Source: Burkholderiales bacterium RIFCSPHIGHO2_12_FULL_69_20
GTDB lineage: Bacteria > Pseudomonadota > Gammaproteobacteria > Burkholderiales > Burkholderiaceae_C
DNA length: 43,580 bases
Direction of reading: 5' to 3'
Assembly: GCA_001770815.1 (NCBI GenBank)
Contig: MESD01000060.1
Location: 1-43,580, forward strand
Part shown: positions 8,600-22,864 of the stretch, one piece after another
How positions within the stretch are numbered: position 1 is the stretch's first letter
How the letters are laid out: each line of letters starts with the position of its first letter
Translations under genes and position numbers: made by a program
Notes under the pieces: generated by a model
Databases searched by the model: none
What the model was told of the DNA's origin: nothing
Seen by the model: only the letters and a program-made list of their open reading frames with translations

Positions 8600-8629
8600 C
8601 GATGCCGAGGCCTTGTTGTTTCGGCATTG
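8600..8629 (+). terminator. Hairpin downstream of vapC, possible weak terminator
   Basis: ATGCCGA (8602-8608) pairs with TCGGCAT (8621-8627), extended by a C-G and a G-U pair, with a 12-base T-rich loop. Only a short T/G stretch follows, so intrinsic termination would be weak. It separates the two toxin-antitoxin modules. Confidence 0.35.
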
Positions 8630-8649
8630 TTGATTCGTGGCCCATGGGC

Positions 8650-8655
8650 TACACT
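8650..8655 (+). promoter_or_regulatory. Possible -10 box giving a near-leaderless higB-like mRNA
   Basis: TACACT lies five bases before the ATG at 8661. A -35 candidate TTGTTG sits 17 bases upstream but matches only its first three positions. If used, transcription would begin at or next to the start codon, so the toxin would be made from a leaderless message; no ribosome-binding site is visible before the ATG, which agrees. Confidence 0.35.
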
Positions 8656-8660
8656 TTTGC

Positions 8661-8954
8661 ATGCGTGTCGAGAAGACCGACGAGTACCGCAACTGGATCG
8701 ACAGCCTGAAAGATCTGACCGGCCGAGCGCGCGTGCTCATGCGCGTGGACCGCCTGATTCACGGCAATCCCGGGGTCTACCGCCATCTCACGGAAGGCGT
8801 CTCCGAGTTGAAGGTCGACGTCGGTCCGGGATACAGGGTCTACTTTTCGTGGCGCGGAGACAGGCTGCTCCTGCTCTTGGCGGGCGGCGACAAGGGCACA
8901 CAGGCCAAGGACATCGCCAAGGCACTGGCGCTCAATAGGAACTTGAAGGAGTGA
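8661..8954 (+). CDS. RelE/ParE-superfamily toxin (addiction module killer protein, HigB-like)
   Basis: A 97-residue protein starting MRVEKTDEYRNWIDSL. The segments GNPGVYRHLTEGVSELKVD, GPGYRVYFSWRGD and LLLAGGDKGTQAKDI match the compact RelE-fold family usually annotated as addiction-module killer protein (COG3657-like), an mRNA interferase superfamily. Toxin precedes antitoxin, as in HigBA-type loci. I chose ATG 8661 because upstream codons to 8637 carry no family similarity. Confidence 0.85.
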   Translation: MRVEKTDEYRNWIDSLKDLTGRARVLMRVDRLIHGNPGVYRHLTEGVSELKVDVGPGYRVYFSWRGDRLLLLLAGGDKGTQAKDIAKALALNRNLKE

Positions 8955-8959
8955 AGGTG

Positions 8960-9292
8960 ATGGCCAAAGTCATTGCAGCCCCAAAGCCCGCCAGGGTAAA
9001 GACGACGCCCTACGACCTGGCAGAACATCTTCGAACGCCCGAGGAGATGGCGGCCTATCTCGATGCCTGGCTCATGGAGGCGCCTGATGACGCGGTGGGA
9101 ATCGCACGCGCGCTGGGTGACATCGCTCGCGCCAAAGGCATGACACAAGTGGCCAGAGACGCCGGCCTGAGCCGTGAGAGCCTCTATCGCGCACTCAGCG
9201 CGGAGGGGAATCCCAGTTTTGCGACCATACTGAAAGTTGCAAAGGCGCTGGGCCTGAAGCTACACGCACAAGCTGTGCCGAGCAGCACCTGA
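8960..9292 (+). CDS. HigA-like antitoxin (addiction module antidote protein)
   Basis: A 110-residue protein with the N-terminal signature TTPYDLAEHLRTPEEMAAYL and a C-terminal XRE/Cro helix-turn-helix (MTQVARDAGLSRESLYRAL, then NPSFATILKVAKALGLKL). This is the usual partner of the COG3657-like toxin, binding both toxin and operator DNA. Start at ATG 8960 is supported by GAAGGAG at 8945-8951 with an 8-base spacer; a GTG at 8951 would be too close to that site. The gene ends 128 bases before aroB. Confidence 0.87.
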   Translation: MAKVIAAPKPARVKTTPYDLAEHLRTPEEMAAYLDAWLMEAPDDAVGIARALGDIARAKGMTQVARDAGLSRESLYRALSAEGNPSFATILKVAKALGLKLHAQAVPSST

Positions 9293-9406
9293 GTATTCAC
9301 CCGAGCGGATCCCTCGGCGCTTGCCGATGATCGGCCCTCCATGTGACCTCGAGACCGGCTTTGTCCGCCATCGTTGGCGATCATGTCGTCGATCAGGACG
9401 CGCGCA

Positions 9407-9412
9407 TACACT
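9407..9412 (+). promoter_or_regulatory. Possible -10 box close to the aroB start
   Basis: TACACT lies eight bases before the aroB ATG at 9421, the same hexamer and nearly the same distance as at the toxin gene 750 bases upstream. It would give aroB its own, almost leaderless promoter, making it independent of read-through from aroK across the toxin-antitoxin modules. No clear -35 is seen. Confidence 0.3.
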
Positions 9413-9420
9413 GCCGCCCC

Positions 9421-10542
9421 ATGACCGCCGCCGCGCCTTCCATTTCCACCACCCACGTCCCCATCGCCCTTGGCGAGCGCAGCTACCACATCCACATCGG
9501 CTGCGGCCTGCTGGGTGATGCCAAGTCCTGGGCCGGGTTGCCGGCGTCGGCCGATGCGCTGATCGTCACGAACACCACGGTGGCGCCGCTGTACGCCGAG
9601 CGTCTGGCCGCGCAGTTGGCCACGCGCCACCGCCGCGTGCTGCAGATCGCGTTGCCCGATGGCGAGCAATACAAGACCGCGGCCACGCTGGAGCTGATCT
9701 ATCACCAGCTGCTGGGCGCGGGCTGCGACCGCAAGACGGTGCTGTATGCGCTGGGCGGCGGCGTGGTGGGCGACATGGCGGGTTTTGCCGCGGCCTGCTA
9801 CATGCGCGGCGTGCCCTTCGTGCAGGTGCCCACCACGCTGCTGGCGCAGGTGGATTCATCGGTGGGCGGCAAGACCGCGATCAATCACCCGCTGGGCAAG
9901 AACATGATCGGCGCCTTCTACCAGCCGGCGCGGGTGATCTGCGATCTGGACGTGCTGGACACCCTGCCGGCGCGCGAACTGTCGGCCGGGCTGGCCGAGG
10001 TGATCAAGTACGGGCCGATAGCCGATGTCCAGTTTCTCGACTGGATCGAGTTGAACCTCGATGCGCTGATGTCGCGCGACAAGGCGGCGCTGGCGCATGC
10101 GGTGCGCCGCTCGTGCGAGATCAAGGCGCATGTCGTGGGCCAGGACGAGCGCGAAGGCGGCCTGCGCGCAATCCTCAACTTCGGCCACACCTTCGGCCAT
10201 GCCATCGAGACCGGCCTGGGCTACGGCGCCTGGCTGCACGGCGAGGCGGTGGGTTGCGGCATGGTGCTGGCGGCCGAGCTGTCGGCGCGGCTGGGGCTGG
10301 TGGAGGCAGCGCTGGTGCCGCGTCTGAAGAAGCTGTGCCAGCGCGCCGGCCTGCCGGTGCAGGCGCCGCCACTGTCGGTGCTGCCGCTGGCGCGCTGGAT
10401 GGACCTGATGCGCGTCGACAAGAAGGCCGAGGGCGGCGAGATCCGCTTCGTCGTGATCGACGGCCTGGGCCGCGCGGCGGTGCGGCCGGCGCCCGATGCG
10501 CTGGTCGGCGAGGTGATCGCGGCACATGCCGCGGCCGCCTGA
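9421..10542 (+). CDS. aroB: 3-dehydroquinate synthase
   Basis: Converts DAHP to 3-dehydroquinate, the second step of the shikimate pathway, with NAD and a divalent metal. The 373-residue product shows the NAD-binding glycine motif [15 protein letters not shown], the hallmark [18 protein letters not shown], and metal ligands in [13 protein letters not shown] and [11 protein letters not shown]. Length and motif order are normal for AroB. Start ATG 9421 gives the usual short N-terminal extension; the frame is open to 9343 but nothing upstream resembles AroB. Confidence 0.96.
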   Translation: MTAAAPSISTTHVPIALGERSYHIHIGCGLLGDAKSWAGLPASADALIVTNTTVAPLYAERLAAQLATRHRRVLQIALPDGEQYKTAATLELIYHQLLGAGCDRKTVLYALGGGVVGDMAGFAAACYMRGVPFVQVPTTLLAQVDSSVGGKTAINHPLGKNMIGAFYQPARVICDLDVLDTLPARELSAGLAEVIKYGPIADVQFLDWIELNLDALMSRDKAALAHAVRRSCEIKAHVVGQDEREGGLRAILNFGHTFGHAIETGLGYGAWLHGEAVGCGMVLAAELSARLGLVEAALVPRLKKLCQRAGLPVQAPPLSVLPLARWMDLMRVDKKAEGGEIRFVVIDGLGRAAVRPAPDALVGEVIAAHAAAA

Positions 10543-10552
10543 TTCGGCAGGC

Positions 10553-11779
10553 ATGGCCTTGGCTGCTGCTTCGGCCGCCGCGCCGGCGCCTTACGCCAGC
10601 GACCCCGCCGCCAGCCGCGGCCGCCACTACCCCGAGCCGCCGGTGCGGTTGCGCGACGCCTTCCAGCGTGACCGCGACCGCATCGTGCACAGCACCGCCT
10701 TTCGGCGGCTGGTCTACAAGACGCAGGTCTTCATCAACCACGAGGGCGACCTGTTCCGCACCCGGCTCACCCACTCGCTGGAGGTGGCCCAGCTGGGCCG
10801 GTCTATCGCCCGCGGCCTGGGGCTGAACGAAGACCTGGTCGAGGCCATCGCGCTGGCGCACGACCTGGGCCACACGCCCTTCGGCCATGCCGGGCAGGAT
10901 GCGCTGCACGACTGCATGAAGGGCCATGGCGGCTTCGAGCACAACCTGCAAAGCCTGCGCGTGGTCGATCAGTTGGAGATCCGCTACCCGGCCTTCGACG
11001 GGCTGAACCTGAGCTTCGAAACGCGCGAGGGCATCCTCAAGCACTGCAGCCGCCGCGACGCATTGGCGCTCGATGCGCTGCAGCCGGGCGGCGTGGCACG
11101 GCGTTTTCTCGACGGCAGCCAGCCCAGCCTGGAGGCGCAACTGACCAACCTGGCCGACCAGATCGCGTACAACGCGCACGACATCGACGACGGTGTGCGC
11201 TCGGGGTTGATCACCTTCGACCAGCTGGACGATCTGGCGCTGGTGCGACGCTACCGCGACGAGGCGCTGGCGCAGCACCCGGCGCTGGCGGGCATGCCCG
11301 GGCGCCGGCTGCTGTTCGACACCATCCGCCGCATGCTGTCGGCACAGGTGCACGACGTGATCGACGCCACCGCCGCCGCGCTGGCCGATGCGGCGCCGGC
11401 CAGCGCCGATGCGGCGCGGCGCATGCCGCGGCTGCTGCGGCATTCCGAGGCGATGTTTGCCGACATCACCGCACTCAAGCGCTTGCTGTTTGCCGCGCTG
11501 TACCGCCACCGCCAAGTGATGCGCACCACCGACGTGGCCCGCACGGTGGTGCGCGAGCTGTTCGCCGCCTATGTGCATGCACCCGGCGAGATGCCCGACG
11601 ACTATGCCGCCCAGCCCGACCGCCACCGCGCCGTGGCCGATTACGTGGCCGGCATGACCGACCGTTTCGCCGCGCGCGAGCACCGACGCCTGACCGGGCG
11701 TGATGCCTTCGGCGCGCTGGAGGGGCTGCCACTGGGCATCGCGCCCGGCGGTCCGGGCCTCGGCGTGCCGGCGGCCTGA
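10553..11779 (+). CDS. dgt: dGTP triphosphohydrolase-like HD-domain protein
   Basis: Hydrolyses dNTPs (classically dGTP) to the deoxynucleoside and triphosphate. HD-superfamily metal ligands are visible: RTRLTHSLEVAQL, then ALAHDLGHTPFGHAG, and later NAHDIDDG. The C-terminal antiviral-type region (about residues 310-400) is present. About 408 residues, fitting the shorter Dgt-like subgroup of betaproteobacteria. Start is either ATG 10553 or the overlapping ATG 10526; both leave the first conserved block (RDAFQRDRDRIVHSTAFRR) intact. Dgt directly after aroB is a common arrangement in Burkholderiales. Confidence 0.9.
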   Translation: MALAAASAAAPAPYASDPAASRGRHYPEPPVRLRDAFQRDRDRIVHSTAFRRLVYKTQVFINHEGDLFRTRLTHSLEVAQLGRSIARGLGLNEDLVEAIALAHDLGHTPFGHAGQDALHDCMKGHGGFEHNLQSLRVVDQLEIRYPAFDGLNLSFETREGILKHCSRRDALALDALQPGGVARRFLDGSQPSLEAQLTNLADQIAYNAHDIDDGVRSGLITFDQLDDLALVRRYRDEALAQHPALAGMPGRRLLFDTIRRMLSAQVHDVIDATAAALADAAPASADAARRMPRLLRHSEAMFADITALKRLLFAALYRHRQVMRTTDVARTVVRELFAAYVHAPGEMPDDYAAQPDRHRAVADYVAGMTDRFAAREHRRLTGRDAFGALEGLPLGIAPGGPGLGVPAA

Positions 11780-11784
11780 TCGGC

Positions 11785-12477
11785 ATGGCCCGGCTGCCCC
11801 GCCTGGCCGTGGCCGGCGCCGCCCATCTGGTGGCGCTGGTCGGCCACAGCGCGCAGCCGGTGTTCGTCGACGACGAGGACCGGCAGCAGTTTCTGGCCGC
11901 GCTGCGTGAATCGGCGCTGCAGCACCAGGTGGCCGTGCATGCCTACGTGCTGCTGGCCGACCATGTGCATCTGCTGCTGACGCCGGCCAGCGCCAACGCG
12001 CTGGGGGCGCTGATGCAGGGCCTGGGCCGGCGCTACGGTGCGGCGTTCAACCGGCGCCACGGCCGGCGTGGCACGCTGTGGGCCGGGCGGTTCCGCACCG
12101 CGGTGGTGCAACCGGGTGAGTCGTTGCTGGAGGCGATGTTGTTCATCGACCTGCATGCGGTGCGCGGCGGTGGGGTGGTGTCGGCGGCCGACCATGCCTG
12201 GTGCAGTGCCGGGCACCACCTGGGCTTGCGCCGCGACCCCTTGCTCACCGAAAGCAGCGCCTGGTGGGCCCTGGGCAACACCCCGTTCGAGCGCGAAGCC
12301 GCCTACCGCCGTCGGCTGGACGAAGGCCTGCCAGCGGCCCGTGTGGCCGCGCTGGCCGAGGCCGGGCGCAAGGGCTGGGCGGTCGGTGATGCGGCGTTTC
12401 TGGCCGGACTGGCGCAGCAGGCGGCCCGGCCGGTGCAGCCGCGGCCACGCGGCCGGCCTCCCAAACCCCGCGCCTGA
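11785..12477 (+). CDS. REP-associated Y1 transposase-like protein with degenerate active site
   Basis: A 230-residue relative of the TnpA_REP/RAYT group (IS200/IS605-type Y1 transposases). The HxH metal motif of the HUH fold is intact (HVHLLLTP, His60 and His62), as are GRRYGAAFNRRHGRRGTLW and the C-terminal tail RGRPPKPR. Two hallmarks have decayed: the N-terminal IQRGNNR-like motif reads VALVGHSAQ, and the tyrosine helix normally written RYIELNPVRAG reads LFIDLHAVRGG, with Phe120 at the nucleophile position. It begins 6 bases after dgt. The reading frame is otherwise clean, so it is either a recently inactivated copy or a domesticated DNA-binding protein. From memory, such genes often sit just upstream of gltB in Burkholderiales. 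Confidence 0.82.
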   Translation: MARLPRLAVAGAAHLVALVGHSAQPVFVDDEDRQQFLAALRESALQHQVAVHAYVLLADHVHLLLTPASANALGALMQGLGRRYGAAFNRRHGRRGTLWAGRFRTAVVQPGESLLEAMLFIDLHAVRGGGVVSAADHAWCSAGHHLGLRRDPLLTESSAWWALGNTPFEREAAYRRRLDEGLPAARVAALAEAGRKGWAVGDAAFLAGLAQQAARPVQPRPRGRPPKPRA

Positions 12478-12563
12478 TCGGGCGGTGCCGGCCGCGACCG
12501 TCGGTTGGCGGCAGGCCACCCGGCGCAAGACTTGCTCGCCGTTCCGGCTGGGTTGCGCGATTG

Positions 12564-12629
12564 GTCTGTCCCCATTTAACAGGCCTGGCCGGCGCGAGTG
12601 CGGATTTAAATAAGTCTGACCCCATTTAA
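12564..12629 (+). repeat. Two direct repeats GTCTG(T/A)CCCCATTTAA, 50 bases apart
   Basis: The 16-base motif occurs at 12564-12579 (GTCTGTCCCCATTTAA) and 12614-12629 (GTCTGACCCCATTTAA), differing at one base, exactly 50 bases apart. From memory, AAATGGGGTCAGAC-like sequences often flank RAYT genes in related bacteria, so these are likely remnants of the element recognised by the upstream transposase family. The second copy lies 6 bases before the gltB -35 candidate, so the element may have reshaped the gltB promoter region. Confidence 0.7.
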
Positions 12630-12635
12630 TTGAAC

Positions 12636-12664
12636 TTGAATCCCTTGCTGCACTGCAGTAAATT
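12636..12664 (+). promoter_or_regulatory. Candidate sigma-70 promoter of gltBD
   Basis: TTGAAT (12636-12641) and TAAATT (12659-12664) are separated by 17 bases; each matches 4 of 6 consensus positions. The predicted transcription start near 12671 leaves a leader of about 25 bases with the ribosome-binding site GAAGGAG at 12682 before the ATG at 12695. Confidence 0.5.
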
Positions 12665-12694
12665 CCCATCCCCCGAAATGCGAAGGAGTGCGCC

Positions 12695-17527
<4,833 letters not shown>

Positions 17528-17559
17528 TCTGACCCCCCCGAACCAACAGGACCAGCATC

Positions 17560-19044
<1,485 letters not shown>

Positions 19045-19066
19045 GCGCAGGCGCCTTGCACGCGGC

Positions 19067-19107
19067 CGGGCCGCCGATGCCGAGCGTCGGCGGCCCGAAT
19101 TGTTTCT
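19067..19107 (+). terminator. Rho-independent terminator of gltBD
   Basis: A perfect 11-base-pair stem, CGGGCCGCCGA (19067-19077) with TCGGCGGCCCG (19087-19097), with a 9-base loop, is followed by AATTGTTT. The T-tract is interrupted but the stem is very stable. It lies 23 bases after the gltD stop. Confidence 0.75.
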
Positions 19108-19255
19108 GGTGCGCCACAAAGGTTTACCGCTCAGCATCGGTGCTATCCCCTAGGGTCAATCGCTGCGTGCGACAATTTCTCGCTGCACATCCTCCGGCCT
19201 GCCGCAGCCGGGTGGGCCCTCCCGGCCCCGCCCGGTTCGTGCGCCCCCCGCCCCC

Positions 19256-20086
19256 TTGAACCCTGAAGCGCTGATCGAGATCGACCACGTCACGTTTGGC
19301 TACGACGAGCGTCGCACCATCCTGAACGACGTGAACCTGCGCTTTGCGCGGGGCAAGGTCACGGCCGTGCTGGGCGGCTCGGGTTGCGGCAAGACCACCT
19401 TGCTGCGGCTGATCGGCGGCGTGCACGGTGTCAACAGCGGCCGCGTGGTGTTCGACGGCGAAGTGATCAACGCCAGCGACCGCGCGCAGCTCTACCGGCT
19501 GCGCCGCCGCCTGGGCATGCTGTTCCAGTTCGGCGCGCTGTTCACCGATCTGTCGGTGTTCGACAACGTGGCCTTTCCGCTGCGCGAGATGACCGACCTG
19601 CCCGAATCGCTGATCCACGACATCGTGCTGATGAAGCTCAATGCGGTCGGCCTGCGCGGCGCGGCGCGGCTGAAGATCAGCGAGGTGTCGGGTGGCATGG
19701 CCCGGCGCATCGCGCTGGCCCGCGCCATCGCCCTCGACCCCGAGCTGATCATGTACGACGAGCCGTTTGCCGGCCTCGACCTGGTCTCGATGGGCGTGGC
19801 CGCCAAGCTGATCCGCACGCTCAACGACGTGACGGGCGCCACCTCGCTGGTGATCAGCCACGACGTGCCGCAGTGCATGGCCATCAGCGACTGGGTGGTG
19901 CTGATGGCCACCGGCGGTCGCGTCGTGGCGCAGGGCACGCCGGCCGAACTGATGGCCAGCACCGAGCCCGAAGTGCGCCAGTTCGTGCGCGGTGAACCCG
20001 ACGGCCCGGTCAAGTTCCACTACCCCGCCCGGCCGATGGCCGAGGACTACGGCCTGCCTGCGGCCGGCGGCGGGGTGGCCCCATGA
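19256..20086 (+). CDS. mlaF: Phospholipid ABC transporter ATP-binding protein MlaF
   Basis: ATPase of the Mla system that moves phospholipids between inner membrane and periplasmic carrier. Walker A GGSGCGKTTLLRLIGG, the Q-loop region, signature VSGGMARRIALARA and Walker B ELIMYDEPFAGLD are present, with the switch histidine in SLVISHD. 276 residues. The start is TTG at 19256, which places the first strand (EIDHVTFGYDE) directly at the N-terminus; no ATG is available upstream in frame. The stop overlaps the mlaE start (ATGA at 20083). Confidence 0.94.
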   Translation: MNPEALIEIDHVTFGYDERRTILNDVNLRFARGKVTAVLGGSGCGKTTLLRLIGGVHGVNSGRVVFDGEVINASDRAQLYRLRRRLGMLFQFGALFTDLSVFDNVAFPLREMTDLPESLIHDIVLMKLNAVGLRGAARLKISEVSGGMARRIALARAIALDPELIMYDEPFAGLDLVSMGVAAKLIRTLNDVTGATSLVISHDVPQCMAISDWVVLMATGGRVVAQGTPAELMASTEPEVRQFVRGEPDGPVKFHYPARPMAEDYGLPAAGGGVAP

Positions 20087-20862
20087 ACGCGTTGGCCGCA
20101 TTGGGCGCACGCGCGCTGCGGGTGCTGCAGGGCTGGGGCCACGGCGCGCTGTTCTTCCTCGACCTGATCCGTGTGCTGCCGCAGGCGCTGCGGCGCTTCG
20201 GGCTGGTGGTGGTGCAGATGCACGCCATCGGCAACCGCTCGCTGCTGATCATCCTGGCCTCGGGGCTGGCGGTGGGCTTCGTGCTGGCGCTGCAGATGTA
20301 CTACGCGCTGGTCACCTACGGCGCGGCCGAGTCGCTGGGCCTGGTGGTCAACCTCACGCTGGTGCGTGAACTGGGGCCGGTGGTCACCGCGCTGCTGTTT
20401 GCCGGGCGTGCCGGCACCTCGCTGACGGCCGAGATCGGGCTGATGAAGGCCGGCGAGCAGCTTGCCGCGATGGAGCTGATGGCCATCGATCCGCGCGCCC
20501 GCGTGCTGGCGCCGCGCTTTCTGGCCGGCGTGCTGGCCATGCCGCTGCTGGCGGCCTTGTTCTCGAGCATCGGCATCCTCGGCGCCTGGCTGGTGGCGGT
20601 GGGGCTGATCGGCATCGACGGCGGCAACTTCTGGTCGATCCAGCAGAACGGCGTGGACGTGTGGCGCGACGTCGGCAACGGCATCGTCAAGAGTGCGGTG
20701 TTCGGCGTGATCTGCACCTTTGTCGCGCTCTACCAGGGTTACGAGACCGAGGCCACGCCCGAGGGTGTGGCCTATGCCACCACCCGCACCGTGGTGATGT
20801 CGTCGCTGGCGGTGCTGGCCATGGACTTCATCCTGACCGCGTTGATGTTCTCGACGCGCTGA
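20083..20862 (+). CDS. mlaE: Phospholipid ABC transporter permease MlaE
   Basis: A 259-residue multi-pass permease. The conserved MlaE core is visible: LVVNLTLVRELGPVVTALL, GRAGTSLTAEIGLMKAGEQ and EQLAAMELMAIDP, followed by further hydrophobic helices. Pairs with MlaF in the inner membrane and docks MlaD. Translationally coupled to mlaF; 22 bases before mlaD. Confidence 0.95.
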   Translation: MNALAALGARALRVLQGWGHGALFFLDLIRVLPQALRRFGLVVVQMHAIGNRSLLIILASGLAVGFVLALQMYYALVTYGAAESLGLVVNLTLVRELGPVVTALLFAGRAGTSLTAEIGLMKAGEQLAAMELMAIDPRARVLAPRFLAGVLAMPLLAALFSSIGILGAWLVAVGLIGIDGGNFWSIQQNGVDVWRDVGNGIVKSAVFGVICTFVALYQGYETEATPEGVAYATTRTVVMSSLAVLAMDFILTALMFSTR

Positions 20863-20884
20863 ACCCAAAGCGGAAAGCCAACAG

Positions 20885-21373
20885 ATGTCCAAACGAAGCA
20901 TTGAAATCCTGGTCGGCCTGTTCGTGCTGCTGGGCCTGGGCGGCGTGCTGTTCCTGGCGCTGAAGGCGGCCAACCTCACCACCATGAGCAACGGCGACAC
21001 CTACCCGCTGACAGCGAACTTCGACAACATCGGCGGGCTGAAGGCCCGTGCGCCGGTGCGATCGGCGGGCGTGGTGGTGGGCCGCATCACCGGCATCAGC
21101 CTCGACCCCAAGACCTTTCAAGGCGTGGTCACGCTGGAGGTGAGCCGCCGCTTCGAGTTTCCCAAGGACAGCTCGGCCAAGATCCTCACCGCCGGCCTGC
21201 TGGGCGACCAGTACATCGGCATCGAGCCCGGCGGCGACATGGCCAACCTGGCCGCCGGCGACACCATCAAGCAGACGCAGTCGGCGGTGGTGCTGGAGAA
21301 CCTGATCGGCCAGTTCCTGTTCAACAAGGCGGCCGAGGCCGGCAGCGGCGATGCCGCCGGGAGCAAGCCGTGA
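20885..21373 (+). CDS. mlaD: MCE-domain protein MlaD
   Basis: Inner-membrane-anchored MCE protein that forms a hexameric lipid channel in the Mla complex. One N-terminal membrane helix (about residues 7-27) is followed by the MCE domain (YPLTANFDNIGGLKARAPV, SAGVVVGRITGI) and a short hydrophobic C-terminal helix (VVLENLIGQFLF). 162 residues, the usual size. Its stop overlaps the mlaA start (GTGA at 21370). Confidence 0.95.
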   Translation: MSKRSIEILVGLFVLLGLGGVLFLALKAANLTTMSNGDTYPLTANFDNIGGLKARAPVRSAGVVVGRITGISLDPKTFQGVVTLEVSRRFEFPKDSSAKILTAGLLGDQYIGIEPGGDMANLAAGDTIKQTQSAVVLENLIGQFLFNKAAEAGSGDAAGSKP

Positions 21374-22152
21374 GCGCCGGGAAAATCAGCGCGCTGCAGG
21401 CCAGCCGGCGCGCGCGCTCGGCCCTGATGGCGCTGCTGGCCCTGCTGGCGCTGGGCCTGTCGGGCTGCGCCAGCATGCCCGAAGGCGCGCTTGCCCGCGG
21501 CGACCCCTGGGAGCGCATGAACCGCCAGGTCTTCTCGTTCAACGAGGCCGTCGACGAAGCGGCGATCAAGCCCGCTGCGCTGGTCTACCAGAGCCTGGTG
21601 CCCGGCGTGGTGCGCACCGGTGTGAGCAACGTGTTCGGCAACGTGGGCGATGCCTGGACCAGTGCCAACCTGCTGCTGCAGGCCAAGCCCAAGCAGTCGC
21701 TGGACATGGGGTTCCGCACGCTGGTCAACAGCGTTCTGGGTCTGGGGGGGCTGTTCGACGTGGCCGATGAGATGGGGATGGAGCGATTCGCCAGCGAGGA
21801 CTTCGGCCAGACGCTGGGCTACTGGGGGCTCAAGAGCGGGCCCTACCTGGTGCTGCCGCTGCTGGGGCCCTCCACGCTGCGCGATACCACCGCGATGCTG
21901 CTGGACGTCCAGGATTCGGGCGCCAGCGTGTTGTGGAAGGAGCCACGCGACCGCAACGGCGCCTCGGTGCTGCAGTTGCTCAACACCCGCGTCAGGCTGC
22001 TCAATGCCGGTCGGGTGCTCGATCAGATCGCGCTCGACAAGTACGTGCTGCTGCGCGATGCCTTCCTGGCGCGGCGCCGAAGCCTGATCTACGACGGCGA
22101 GCCGCCCGACGAAGAGTCGGCCCCGGCACCCTACAAGAGCCGGGGCCGGTGA
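21370..22152 (+). CDS. mlaA: Outer-membrane lipoprotein MlaA (VacJ)
   Basis: Removes phospholipids from the outer leaflet of the outer membrane and passes them to MlaC. GTG start at 21370 overlaps mlaD. A signal peptide with lipobox LGLSGC is followed by the MlaA motif DPWERMNRQVFSFNE and later FGQTLGYWGLKSGPYLVLP and GPSTLRDT. 260 residues. In Enterobacteria mlaA lies elsewhere; inclusion in the mla operon between mlaD and mlaC is the betaproteobacterial arrangement. Confidence 0.94.
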   Translation: MSAGKISALQASRRARSALMALLALLALGLSGCASMPEGALARGDPWERMNRQVFSFNEAVDEAAIKPAALVYQSLVPGVVRTGVSNVFGNVGDAWTSANLLLQAKPKQSLDMGFRTLVNSVLGLGGLFDVADEMGMERFASEDFGQTLGYWGLKSGPYLVLPLLGPSTLRDTTAMLLDVQDSGASVLWKEPRDRNGASVLQLLNTRVRLLNAGRVLDQIALDKYVLLRDAFLARRRSLIYDGEPPDEESAPAPYKSRGR

Positions 22153-22229
22153 ATGGGGCGGACAACGCGCCGATGCCATGGCGCGTTGTATCCCCTGCGA
22201 CGCCGTGTTCCCCACGAAAGGATGATGTG

Positions 22230-22853
22230 ATGCAACGACGTACCTGGATTTCCGCCTTCGGCCTCGGGGCCCTGCTGCTGGCCAGCCCCGTGCTTCGGGC
22301 GCAGGCGATGGCGGCCGATGCCTTCGTGCGGCAGGTGTCAAGCGAGGTGATCGATGCGGTCAAGGCCGACAAGTCGATCCAGTCCGGCGATGTGGCCCGC
22401 ATCCGTCAGTTGGTCGATGCCAAGGTGATGCCGCATGTCAACTTCCAGCGCATGACGGCCAGCTCGGTCGGCCCGCAGTGGCGCAGTGCCACGCCCGACC
22501 AGCAGAAGCGCATGCTGGTCGAGTTCCAGACGCTGATGGTCAACACCTATTCGGGTGCGCTCACGCAGGTCAAGGATCAGGCCGTGGTGGTCAAGCCGAT
22601 GCGCGGCAGCGCCGACCGGGACGAGCTGGTGGTGCGCAGCGAGGTGCGTGGCAGCGGCGATCCGATCCAGCTGGATTACCGGCTCGAGAAGTCCGGCGAC
22701 GGCTGGAAGATCTACGACGTCAATGTCGGTGGTTTCTGGCTGGTGGATGCCTACAAGGGCCAGTTCGCCAAAGACCTGAGCAGCGGCGGCCTCGACGCGC
22801 TGATCACCCGGCTGGCCGACAAGAACAAGTCGCTGGCCTCGGCCAAGAACTGA
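22230..22853 (+). CDS. mlaC: Periplasmic phospholipid-binding protein MlaC
   Basis: Periplasmic shuttle between MlaA and MlaFEDB. I set the start at ATG 22230, preceded by GAAAGGA at 22216-22222; the frame is open further upstream into mlaA but that part is not MlaC. The product (207 residues) has a signal peptide (MQRRTWISAFGLGALLLAS, cleaved near RAQA) and the Tol-Tol-Ttg2 domain, with KVMPHVNFQRMTASSVG, then VQTLMVNTYSGALTQ-like helices and YDVNVGGFWLVDAYK. Fits the family in length and order. Confidence 0.94.
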   Translation: MQRRTWISAFGLGALLLASPVLRAQAMAADAFVRQVSSEVIDAVKADKSIQSGDVARIRQLVDAKVMPHVNFQRMTASSVGPQWRSATPDQQKRMLVEFQTLMVNTYSGALTQVKDQAVVVKPMRGSADRDELVVRSEVRGSGDPIQLDYRLEKSGDGWKIYDVNVGGFWLVDAYKGQFAKDLSSGGLDALITRLADKNKSLASAKN

Positions 22854-22864
22854 AGCCCGGCTCC

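Noticed and set aside
11785-12630. A complete, active insertion sequence
   Set aside because: No terminal inverted repeats or target duplication are seen around the transposase-like gene, and its catalytic tyrosine position is Phe.
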